The translations under genes were made by a program, and so were the position numbers. From NCBI GenBank assembly GCA_963797475.1, contig CAWCPR010000001.1, positions 124,001 to 188,000 on the forward strand: a DNA stretch of 64,000 nt, given 5' to 3'. This document shows positions 27,009 through 35,738 of this stretch, in pieces (position 1 is the first letter of the stretch; the number at the start of each line of letters is the position of its first letter). Under the pieces are notes generated by a model. It ran no database searches. It was not told the origin of the DNA and saw nothing but the letters and a program-made list of their open reading frames with translations. The stretch comes from CAWCPR01 sp963797475. Lineage in GTDB: Bacteria; Chloroflexota; Anaerolineae; Anaerolineales; UBA4823.

Positions 27009-28779
27009 TTACGTAATGATTTGGTTAGTGTTGCGCACGTATTTATCCCGAACAGCCTCCGCAGACATGTAAGCTAACGCCAGCAAAGTCCCGGTTGGAT
27101 TGACCCCAGGATTTTGCGGGTAAAGCGCTGCGCCGGTGACGAACACGTTCGGTGTATCCCAGACCTGGCCGTATTTGTTGGTGACTGAGTTGCCAGCGTC
27201 GGAACCCAGGATGGCGCCTCCAGTGGGATGGGTGCTCTGGTAATCATGCATGTTGTAGGGCTTTAACTCCATGTTGGTGTGCATCTCAGCCGGCCCCATC
27301 TGGCTCATGATCTCATCGGCTTTTTTGGCAATGAAGGCGTACATGTTGTAATCGTTCTCATGCCAGTCGAAAGTAAGCCGCAGGAGCGGTTTGCCATCCG
27401 CGGCCTTATAGACTGGATCCAAATCGAGGAACTGGTCTTTGTAAGGCAGGCTTTCTCCTTGGAAAACAATGGTAGCCACGCTATCCCAATTCTCTTTCAG
27501 CTCGTCCTTCCATTCTTGACCCCAGGTTTTCTTACCCGAATCCTTAATGGGCAGGTCCTTGGCCGAAGTAAGCGGATCTCGTTCTCCAAGTGTTGAAAAG
27601 AGCATACCGCCGCCAATAAAATCGAGATCACTATGGTCGAAGACATCCGCTTGGTAATCGAAGATCACGTTCTGGGTGGAGGTGTTGCCCATATATAGAT
27701 TGAAATCGCCTTCCAGGAAATTTGCCGGTAGAAACACCATGCCAGTGCTGGTAGGTGTAATTCTTACCCACCATGCCCTGGTCATTGCCCACCCCATCAG
27801 GATGAGCTTTGTTGCGTGAAAGCAGCAGCAGGCGGACGTTGCTCAGCGTAAACCCTGACAGGACGACGATATCAGCCGGCTGTTCCTGTTCCTGGCCCAA
27901 ACTATCCAGGTAGGTTACCCCGGTTGCAAGTCCTTCGTTATCGATATTAATGCCAATAACTTTTGAATTTGGCCGGATCTGGTAGAGGCCGGTAGCTAAT
28001 GCCGGAGGGATATGCGTGTTGATAGGTTCGGATTTCGCATCCGCTTCACAGCCATATCGCGTGCAAAAACCACAATACAAGCAGCCAGAACGTTTGTTGC
28101 CAAAACGATCTTCATAAGCCCGGGAAAGAATGCCCGCGGGTTGGGGGAATGGGTGGTAACCCAGCTCTCTGCAGGCTTGGGCGAAGATGCGCGAGGGGAT
28201 GGTTACTTCCAGTGGTGGCAGCGGGTACGGCGTACTGCGTGGCTCCTCAAAGACGTTGCCTCCTTCAATTTTTATACCGTTGAAGTTGCCGACTTGGCCG
28301 GATGCGCCGATATCAAACTCCATTTGGGTGTAATACGGCTCTAATTCCTCGTAAGTTATCGGCCAGTCCTGTACCTGAATGCCCTCGGGGAGCTTGTCCG
28401 GGCCATACTTTTTCACATAATGAGAGCGATAGTTGAAATCGGAATTCAGGAAGCGCCAGAGCATCCCGGACCAGTGAATGGCGGAACCTCCAATACCCTG
28501 ACCGGGGTTGAAAGAGCCGTACTGGCGCATGGGCAACGTCGGTGCGGAAGGGTTTGGGCGCCAGGTCCAGGTCTCCCGGGCAAGGTTGACCATCATGGCA
28601 TGGCGAACGTGATAACGGAGTGGATCGTGGTTGTGTTGGAAATCCGGGTTGGCCCAGCGTTCCGGTCCTTGCTCGATCGAGACGACCGAAAAGCCCGCTT
28701 CGGTCAGGATCTGGGCAAAAATTGCAGCCGTCCAACCGGCTCCCACGGTAACCACATTGACTCTCTCTTGCACAGCCAT
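27009..28779 (-). CDS. GMC oxidoreductase (gluconate 2-dehydrogenase-like flavoprotein), frameshifted
   Basis: The ATG at 28779 has GGAGGTG upstream. The protein reads VVTVGAGWTAA (FAD-binding Rossmann), GIGGSAIHWSGM, a cysteine cluster (CLYCGFCTRYGC) and GKNYTYQ, then leaves frame near 27747. The adjacent frame continues (FLPANFLEGDFNLYMG ... CGFD-less body ... STHPTGGAILG ... NPTGTLLALAYM) to 27009. Removing one base restores about 589 residues. This is the large subunit of membrane-linked sugar or alcohol dehydrogenases. The small subunit and a cytochrome c are encoded directly upstream in the same operon, so electrons probably pass through that cytochrome to the oxidase. Annotated as one gene with one frame break, real or a sequencing error. 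Confidence 0.8.
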
Positions 28780-28796
28780 TCTGCACCTCCGTCTGA

Positions 28797-29762
28797 TTAA
28801 GGCTGATTCTCGGGAAGTTGCGACCCGCTCTCGGGCAAGATGACGTTGGGATGGGCGGGCATACCCGAGTGAAAGCGGTGAAGCATTGCCAGACTTTGCG
28901 GTGGTCGAACAGGTCCTTCGGTACGTATATCCGCCGGCGTATAAGCCCGCTGCGCTCCGGGATAGCCGATCAGCTTCCATCCCACCATATCCCGGTTTCC
29001 GCCGTAGGCCGGGTCGGCGAACATGCCCTGGATGGTATGCGTTTGAAGGATGGTAAAGAAATCTTTAGCGGATGGCTCATCAAATCCCTGCGCTTCTCCC
29101 TTCTCCATAGCGGAAAGAATTTGGTCTTGCTGATCCTCGGAAAGATCGACAAAATCGCTGCCATACTGATTGTTGGCGTAATTGTCCACCGCATCCAGGC
29201 CGGCTTGATATTGCTCCACCGGAGATAAGATCGACTGGTAGCCGTAACGGTCGATCTCGGATTTTTTCACCCAGACGACTTCACGCCCATTTGTAGTTGC
29301 CTCTTGCGGAGGTTTATCGCCTTCATATGTTTTGGGGAACGGTGGTTGCGTGTACGTGGCCTCTACGTAGCCTTGGTGGTAAGCCAGTAGCTTATCGATG
29401 TAGTTGGTCACCATTGCCTCGTGAGCGCCCGGATCGGAGGGATCACCCGGGAAGATGCGGGCAGTCAACGCATCGACCGTCTCGGCTTCGTGCGGCTCTA
29501 ACACCAATAAAATCGTGGTGGGTGGGGAGACCTCGGGAGCGAAAGGCACTTCCGGATACTGGTCGCTGATCGGGATAGGCGAGCCCTGGATGGCCTGGCG
29601 GGGTTTCTGCTCACCTTCGCACGCAGCCAAAGACGCGCCTGCCAGGAAGATACCGGTAATTTTTATAAAATCGCGCCTGTTCAGGGGGCGCTTTTCTTTT
29701 GAGCTGCTCTTCCCATTTTGTTTACTGGACTCCTGAACAGAGCTTCTTACTTGATTTGACAT
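28797..29762 (-). CDS. Gluconate 2-dehydrogenase subunit 3-like Tat lipoprotein
   Basis: The start is the ATG at 29762 with AGGAGG upstream; a longer frame from 29807 has no support. The N-terminus carries NRRDFIK (Tat) and a following lipobox SLAAC. The body contains the family landmarks DALTARIFPGDPSDPGA and a C-terminal DPAYGGNRDMVGWKLIGYPG motif. Subunit 3 proteins pair with the GMC flavoprotein encoded 17 bases downstream. The length of about 321 residues is longer than usual because of an insertion near residues 120-200. Export with the flavoprotein and anchoring at the outer face are inferred. Confidence 0.82.
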   Translation of the reverse strand: MSNQVRSSVQESSKQNGKSSSKEKRPLNRRDFIKITGIFLAGASLAACEGEQKPRQAIQGSPIPISDQYPEVPFAPEVSPPTTILLVLEPHEAETVDALTARIFPGDPSDPGAHEAMVTNYIDKLLAYHQGYVEATYTQPPFPKTYEGDKPPQEATTNGREVVWVKKSEIDRYGYQSILSPVEQYQAGLDAVDNYANNQYGSDFVDLSEDQQDQILSAMEKGEAQGFDEPSAKDFFTILQTHTIQGMFADPAYGGNRDMVGWKLIGYPGAQRAYTPADIRTEGPVRPPQSLAMLHRFHSGMPAHPNVILPESGSQLPENQP

Positions 29763-29803
29763 ACAAGGCCTCCTAATCCTTCGAGGATTTTTACGGCAAG
29801 TTT

Positions 29804-30210
29804 TCATTTGATCGAATACAGGTAAGCTGCAATATCCTTTGCAGACTGCAGGGAGATATCAAGCTCCGGCATATCTACCCCGGGCCTGACCATCTGAGGG
29901 TGTTGGATCCATAGCACCATGTTTTCCGGCGTATTGGGTACCTGACCGGCAATGATGCTGCGATGGGAGAGGTTGGATAACGCCGGTCCAACGGTACCAT
30001 CTGCACCAGGTATTCCCGGGATCTTGTGGCACGAACTCAGCCATAATCCCGGATGGCCTGGCGACCCTGCAGCGGATCTCCATTGGGTACAGAGAGTTCC
30101 GCCCACACTTCCCCCCGGGAAAACGCGTTGGCGAAGATAGCGGTGGCAAACAACAAAAAGATAACGCCTAATGACGCCGTTCCGAATAGATTGATCGCTT
30201 TCTTATTCAT
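29804..30210 (-). CDS. Membrane-anchored cytochrome c, broken in the heme motif
   Basis: The ATG at 30210 begins an N-terminal membrane anchor (INLFGTASLGVIFLLFATA). The frame reaches GRQAIRDYG and then meets TGA at 30039-30037. The sequence there reads TG-AGT-TCG-TGC-CAC; adding one base after TG restores C-S-S-C-H, a heme c site. Beyond it the second frame runs KIPGIPGADGTVGP to a C-terminal Met region (DMPELDIS) and AAYLYSIK. The gene thus encodes a class I cytochrome c of about 135 residues with a one-base deletion exactly in the first heme Cys codon. It lies between ctaG and the dehydrogenase subunit gene and is the likely electron carrier between them. Confidence 0.78.
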
Positions 30211-30213
30211 CCG

Positions 30214-31230
30214 TTACTCCTGAATAGCATCACTCCGGTATAGCATGTTCTCTGTGATTACTGGTAAGCTCCTCTGATTTGCCGTTGGCTTGTTCATGCC
30301 GAGACGGCTTTCACGTCGGTGTACCTGTTTTTCTAAAGCCTTGATGAAGGCACCGGCGTAGATTACCATCAAGGAAGTAAAAACCAGGCCGCCGGGCAAC
30401 CACATAATCAGCCCACCCAACTGCTGGTCTTGTAGGGGCGATAATCCCCACAGGTTTGGAGAAAACGCATAGCCGGGGTACCATAGCGGCGATAATCCCC
30501 ACAGGTTTGGAGAAAACGCATAGTAGGGGTACCATGGCTGGGACGAGAAGGTAAGTAAACCACCGAGGGCGCTCATTTGAAGCATGGTAACAAACGAATA
30601 GAGAATTGCGGTGCCATAGTGTTTCGCCGGTTGGGTCGAGCGCTTGATCAACGGGGTGAAAAAGATTATGGCTGTCACGAAGAAGAGGCTGTGCTCTAAG
30701 ATATGCACCGGATCGTGGTTCAGTGCAAACTGGTAAAAGGCTGGAAAATGCCAGATCCAGAAGCACAGCGTAAACAATGACCAGGCGATCCAGGGTTGCG
30801 TGAGAATCCTCCAAACAGCGTGGAGCGTCTCTATCTTTGCCCACCAGCCACCCAAACGATGGGCACAGGCGTGGGGTAAACTCCACCAATACGCCAGGTA
30901 TACGTTTGATTCCAGTATCAGCACGGGAATGGGTAAAATGAGCAACATGTGCTGGATCATGTGAAGCGAAAAATACTGATCGGCAAGCTGGGATAGCGGC
31001 GAAACCAGCGCAATAAACGACAGAAGGTCTGCTCCGAGAAAAGAGAGCACTTGCCAGGGCCTGAGGCCATGTCCAATCCCGGCGCGTTGCCACAAACGTG
31101 CCATTCCCAGAAGATACAGTCCGGTAACCAGTCCCATTCCAAGCAAGAACAACACGGTAAACCACTGGTTACCTCCGGGCACATGGTGGAGCATGGGCCT
31201 AACGATCGATATCACAACAAAAAAGTTCAT
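30214..31230 (-). CDS. ctaG: Cytochrome c oxidase assembly protein CtaG (caa3 type)
   Basis: The 338-residue protein has about seven membrane helices and the CtaG_caa3 signature residues: SLHMIQHMLL, FWIWHFPAFYQFALN, HILEHSLFF and DQQLGGLIMWLPGG. CtaG acts in copper delivery and assembly of caa3 oxidases. A loop before the last helices contains a perfect-register 17-residue tandem duplication (AFSPNLWGLSPL occurs twice), encoded by a 51-bp repeat. The gene stops 4 bases before the cytochrome c gene and follows the small membrane protein by 27 bases. Confidence 0.88.
   Translation of the reverse strand: MNFFVVISIVRPMLHHVPGGNQWFTVLFLLGMGLVTGLYLLGMARLWQRAGIGHGLRPWQVLSFLGADLLSFIALVSPLSQLADQYFSLHMIQHMLLILPIPVLILESNVYLAYWWSLPHACAHRLGGWWAKIETLHAVWRILTQPWIAWSLFTLCFWIWHFPAFYQFALNHDPVHILEHSLFFVTAIIFFTPLIKRSTQPAKHYGTAILYSFVTMLQMSALGGLLTFSSQPWYPYYAFSPNLWGLSPLWYPGYAFSPNLWGLSPLQDQQLGGLIMWLPGGLVFTSLMVIYAGAFIKALEKQVHRRESRLGMNKPTANQRSLPVITENMLYRSDAIQE
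30437..30538. repeat. 51-bp tandem duplication inside ctaG
   Basis: Copies 30437-30487 and 30488-30538 differ at a few positions only. The unit is a multiple of three, so the reading frame is kept and the protein gains 17 residues in a loop between membrane helices. Confidence 0.92.
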
Positions 31231-31257
31231 CCCTTTCCTCTGGTCATTTGCGGCATT

Positions 31258-31656
31258 TCAGGGCAACGGCATGGTGATCAACGGGCAGGGGCTCAAAAAG
31301 AAAGCGGTTATCGCCGTCATGAGGATCAACCCTAGAAATAAAAGGTTGATGAGCAAGCTGGAAATGGTGATAAATTCGCTGATTCCGTTCAGTTGGTCGA
31401 CCTCGATCAGATCCGGTTCCGCTACCGTTGCTTTTAAACTTTGATAGGAAAGGTAGCTCGCAATCAGCACGACGACCGCAGAAACGAACACGGTCATGTA
31501 AACCGGCCATTTTGTCTGCATGTTGCAGGCAAGGGGAGCCAGACCGTAACCGATGCCGATCTGCAATGCCCAAAGCACCGGCCCAATTAGAAAAGTCAAC
31601 AACAGCCGCCAGCTAATGATTGTAAAACGATCAGCATTCGGATGGGTCATGTGCAT
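31258..31656 (-). CDS. Small membrane protein of the oxidase cluster
   Basis: The 132-residue protein has four predicted hydrophobic helices. A motif GLAPLACNMQTKWPVY follows the first two helices, and the C-terminus is TAFFLSPC. It may start two codons later, at the ATG encoding MTHPNADR. Position between ctaE and ctaG suggests a role in oxidase assembly or as an accessory subunit; similar small proteins occur in other oxidase clusters. The family was not identified with certainty. Confidence 0.65.
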   Translation of the reverse strand: MHMTHPNADRFTIISWRLLLTFLIGPVLWALQIGIGYGLAPLACNMQTKWPVYMTVFVSAVVVLIASYLSYQSLKATVAEPDLIEVDQLNGISEFITISSLLINLLFLGLILMTAITAFFLSPCPLITMPLP

Positions 31657-31668
31657 CTCTCAATAAGC

Positions 31669-32279
31669 TCATAAATAGGGCGATAGGTGGAGGCAGGTAA
31701 AGATAAACAGCCAAACGATGTCGACAAAATGCCAGTAGAGGGAAACGTTTTCAACGCCCTGGTGTCGCTCTGCGGAGAAATGGCCCAGGAAAGTCCTCAC
31801 CAGGAGGTAGGCGATCATCACCAAACCCACGAAAACATGGGTTGCATGAATGCCGGTAATGCCCCAAAGAGGGAGCCATAAGCTTGATCCTGAGGAAAAA
31901 ACTCCAGTTGGGTATATTCGTAAATTTGTATACTCAAGAAAACGAGGCCCAGGATAAATGTCCCTGCGAGACCTGATTTCAACCTCATTTGATTTCCTTT
32001 GCGAATCCCAGAGACAGCCCAATAGAAAACAAAACTACTGCCGATCAAGATGACGGTGTTAATGGAGGGCAAAACCAGCTCCGGCAGTTGTATCCCGGAG
32101 GGCGGCCAAAAAGGCGAGTTGAAGCGCAGGTAAAAGTAACTTGCCAGCAAGGAGGCAAAGATAATCGCCTCGTTCAAAATCAAGATCACCATGCCCCACC
32201 ACGAGGTGGAGCGTGGACCGGTGACGGCGCTGGCAGGAGGGTAGCTCCGTTGTTTCAGCTCTGCCGTTTGGGTAGTCAT
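31669..32279 (-). CDS. ctaE: Cytochrome c oxidase subunit III, frameshifted
   Basis: The ATG at 32279 overlaps the ctaD stop (TAATG) and has AAGGAG upstream. The first frame gives the subunit III N-terminus (MVILILNEAIIFASLLASYFYLRF) and the second frame the C-terminus (GITGIHATHVFVGLVM...YWHFVDIVWLFIF), including the typical HxxHVxxG and YWHFVDxVW motifs. They join at 31862-31868 if one base is added to a run reading TTTGGGG on the minus strand. The restored length is about 203 residues. The break falls in a homopolymer, so an indel error is plausible. Confidence 0.85.
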
Positions 32280-34188
32280 TAATTTTCTCCTTCCAGGATA
32301 GGTTTCTCGGCTGGCCACAACCAGATCATGATCACCCCGATCGTTGCGATTGCCGCCAACAATACGAGCCACCATTGGCTAAGCAACAAGCCGATAAAGA
32401 TGAAGGTGATGGACAAGGCCAACCAGAAAGGCGACAGATCGTCAGCCGGCATTTGCAACAGGGTATCGGGCAGCGCTTCCAACACCGTCGTTGACAAGGT
32501 CTGGCGCAGGGAGGGCTCGCTGGGATCATATTCCATTTGGATCTCACCCGGGAGGCCTTCCTCAGTATCAAACGGCGAGTCAACCCCCCAGAGCGGAGTA
32601 CGTCTATGCACCTCCGGAGGATGGCGAAGTTATAGGGAGGTGGTGGCGAAGAGGTAGCCCATTCCAGCGAACTCGCCCCCCAGGGATTGTCGCTGGCCTG
32701 CTCGCTGTTGGAGAGGCTCAACCATGCGTTGAGAATGAAGAGCAGGATACCGAAAGCCAGTACATAAGCGCCTATGGTTTCGATGAGATTAAGCCAGGAC
32801 CATCCCAAGTCTGGCGAATAGGTATACACTCGGCGAGGCATTCCGAGCAAGCCAGCAATATGCATGGGGAAAAAGGTGAGATTAAAACCGATGAACATAA
32901 ACCAGAAATTCCAAGTTCCTAGTCGTTGCCTCAGCATGCGCCCTGTTATCTTCGGGAACCAGTAGTAAAAACCGGCAAAGATCGGGAAGACTGCGCCTCC
33001 TACCAGTACGTAGTGGAAGTGAGCGACTACGAAGTAGGTGTCGGTAACCTGGCGGTCGAAGGGGACGGCGGGGAACATGACCCCGGTAAGCCCGCCGAGA
33101 ACAAATAAGAAGATGAAGCCGGCGATGAACAACAGCGGCGTGCGGAAGAGTGGACGACCGGTGAGCATTGTTCCCAGCCAAGCGAAAATTTGAATGCCGC
33201 TTGGAATCCCAATGATGATGCTGGAGATGCTAAAGAAGTTAGCTGCCAATGGGGAAATGCCCACTGCGAACATGTGATGAACCCACACGCCAAAACCGAT
33301 GATCCCGGTAGCCACGGTGGCCATGGCGAGCAACGTGTACCCTAGAATTGTCCTGCGCGAGAAAACGGCCACAACTTCGGAAACGATGCCTACTGCCGGG
33401 AGAAAGATGATATAAACGTCCGGATGTCCAAATAACCAGAACAGGTGCTGCCAGAGCAACGGATTCCCGCCTGCGGCTGATTGGAAGAATTGAAAGCCGA
33501 GTTTTCGTTCAAGGGTCAGGAAAAGGTTCGCGGTGGTCAGCGGTGGAATGGCGAAGATCACGGCGAAGGAGGTTACCAGGATGGCCCAGACGAACAGGGG
33601 CATACGGTTGATCGACATGCCCGGGGCGCGCATCTTGAAGATGGTCACAATAAAATTGAGCGCCCCAGCCGTCGTCGAGAGGCTCAGGAAGATCAAGCCC
33701 AGCGACCAGAAGTCAAGGTTCAAGCCAGGAGAATATTTCGGACCGGTGAGGGGCGTATAAGCGAACCAACCGCCGTCCGGCGCTAGTCCAAAAAACAGGC
33801 TCGAGTAAATAAATGCACCCGAAAACAGGAATACCCAGTAGCCAAAAGCGTTCAGGCGGGGGAAGGCCATATCGCGGGTGCCGATCATCAGGGGGATCAG
33901 GAAATTACCAAAACCGAAGAGCATCGGTGTGGCAAAAAAGAAGATCATGGTCGTGCCATGCATGGTGAAGAACTGATTGTATGTCTCTGCAGTGAGCAGG
34001 GTGTTTTCGGGTACGGCAAGCTGGGTGCGCATGAAGAGGGCGCTGATCCCCGCCAAACAGAAAAATAAGAACGCAGTCAGGATGTAGCGCTTGCCGATGA
34101 TCTTGTGATCCACCGTGCCAAGCAGGCTCGCCCACACGGTCTTGGCCTCCCAGGCCTCTCTCAGTTCGGGTTTTGAAATCGTAACCAT
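32279..34188 (-). CDS. ctaD: Cytochrome c oxidase subunit I with C-terminal extension, frameshifted
   Basis: Subunit I of a heme-copper oxidase has its heme and CuB ligands intact: TMHGTTM, FGHPDVY, VHHMFAVG and VAHFHYVLVGG. The HPEVY motif reads HPDVY, exchanging the Glu used in A1-type oxidases. After PPPPYNFAIL the frame breaks near 32616; adding one C gives PEVHRRTPLWG, and the other frame runs on to 32279 through two more helices. The restored protein has about 636 residues, with the extra subunit IV-like C-terminal helices seen in caa3 enzymes. The gene starts 14 bases after ctaC. Confidence 0.9.
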
Positions 34189-34201
34189 TGCGCCTCCCCA
34201 A

Positions 34202-35254
34202 TTATTTCAAGGTTTCCAAATATGCGAGCAGAGCCTCGATCTGGTCCGCGTTAATCTCCATCGGTGGCATCACATTGCCCGGTTTGATGGTCTGTGAATT
34301 TATCACCCAGCCGGCGATGTTGCCGCGTTTATTCGGCAAGGCGCCAGCGCCAATGCTGATCCGGCTGGCTAAGTGGGTTAAGTCCGGTCCGATTCTGCCT
34401 GAGGCGTTGGTGCCCTGGATCGTGTGGCAAAAAACGCAGTCCGATCCCAGAAAAGCTTGCAGCCCTTTTTCTTCAAGGCTGCCGACCGCCGGATCCGGCG
34501 CCGGTTTCGATTGGTCGGCCAGCCAGGCATTGAACTCGTCGCGGCTGTTGACAACGACGTAGAAAGCCATGTGGGCGTGCTGATCCCCACAGAACTCGGC
34601 GCACTGGCCACGATAGATACCAGGTTTGTCCGTTTCCAGCGTGATCGTATTGGTCTGACCAGGAATGAGATCGATTTTGCCGTGTAGTTCGGGCACCCAA
34701 AAACTATGGATAACATCGGCGGAGGTGACTTTGATGGTTGTCTCCTGGCCGACAGGGATGTGGATTTCGTTCGCTGTGACAATGTTCTGTTCTGGATAAC
34801 GGACTTCCCACCACCATTGGTGCCCGATAACCTGGAGGGTTATCGACGTATCTGGCTTAGCGTTAGCGGCATTCTCGATCGAGATCCCCAGCGCCATCAA
34901 AACCAGGAGTACGATGGCCGGGATTACGGCGCCGCCGACGATGACCCACATCAACGTCCGACGATCATCCTGCGCGAACGCTTCACCTCCGTTGAGGGCC
35001 CGCCGGGCTTTTACCGCTGAAGCGGTTAGCAATACACTGATCGCCCCCATAACAATCACGGCGATGCCAAGCATCAACCAGAATAAATTAGCCACGCGTA
35101 TGGCGTCCGTTCCGCTCGGTTGGAGAATGGAGGGCGACGAGGAGCAAGCGCTGAGCAGGAGGCTGGCGACTGTGAGTTTAACTGTGAAAATTAACCGTTT
35201 CGTCGAACCTACATAAAATTCCCCCTGAACTCGTTTTCGAACTCGTAAGATCAT
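34202..35254 (-). CDS. ctaC: Cytochrome c oxidase subunit II with fused cytochrome c (caa3)
   Basis: About 350 residues. The N-terminus has a lipobox-like LLLSAC, then two membrane helices and the cupredoxin domain with the CuA site CAEFCGDQHAHM and the upstream GHQWWW segment. A C-terminal class I cytochrome c follows, with heme site CVFCH and axial Met region NVMPPMEI. This subunit accepts electrons from soluble or lipid-linked donors. The start was set at the ATG at 35254 (GGGA upstream); the frame remains open to 35365. It is the first gene of the minus-strand cluster running to 26351. Confidence 0.9.
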   Translation of the reverse strand: MILRVRKRVQGEFYVGSTKRLIFTVKLTVASLLLSACSSSPSILQPSGTDAIRVANLFWLMLGIAVIVMGAISVLLTASAVKARRALNGGEAFAQDDRRTLMWVIVGGAVIPAIVLLVLMALGISIENAANAKPDTSITLQVIGHQWWWEVRYPEQNIVTANEIHIPVGQETTIKVTSADVIHSFWVPELHGKIDLIPGQTNTITLETDKPGIYRGQCAEFCGDQHAHMAFYVVVNSRDEFNAWLADQSKPAPDPAVGSLEEKGLQAFLGSDCVFCHTIQGTNASGRIGPDLTHLASRISIGAGALPNKRGNIAGWVINSQTIKPGNVMPPMEINADQIEALLAYLETLK

Positions 35255-35738
35255 GAACAATTCCCAACATGAAGAAGAAATTATAGGATACCGGCGATCA
35301 AAACACGAATACTCTGGATTTCGCTTGAGTTTATATCTAAAAATATAGGAGGGTATAAGGGACAAATCAATTAGTGATTACCCTAAGCACCGATGGGGAA
35401 AATCCCTATACCCAAATAGGGTTAACCCTCATCGTAAGTGTTGCCCTCGGCGCAGCGGAATTTCACGTGCGCCAGGGGCGGCCTGGGCGCGTAAAACTTT
35501 TCTCCGGCAGTATTTGAACACAATCGCCGCTTCTGACCCAAAACGTGACATTCTCCACTGGCGTGGCGCATTTTAATTCCTGTAAAATCAATTTAAAAAA
35601 GAAAACATGGTTTCGCGCCTGTTTAAGATCTGCCTGGCCCCATCGGGAACAGCCTGGCAACTCGCAAATCCCTGCTCCAGGGGGACTTCTAAAAAATCAT
35701 TCGCTTTTCTAAATTTATAAAACAAAATCGAGGGAACC
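35255..35738. other. Divergent intergenic region between ctaC and LVIVD gene
   Basis: The 484 bases contain no convincing gene. An inverted repeat CCCTAT-N6-ATAGGG lies at about 35404-35421, roughly 150 bases upstream of ctaC, and may be a regulatory site. The second copy of the degenerate repeat TTCTCCACT...CTGTAAAAT is at 35544-35600. Base composition is clearly more A/T-rich than the surrounding genes. Confidence 0.45.

Noticed and set aside
27009..27797. Separate gene for the C-terminal half of the GMC enzyme
   Set aside because: It begins inside the GMC sequence, shares the family pattern, and joins by one base; no start signal is present.
30037..30039. TGA at the heme Cys position read as selenocysteine
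   Set aside because: In the same frame the following codons do not give CH or the rest of the cytochrome; a one-base shift is required, so Sec recoding does not explain it.
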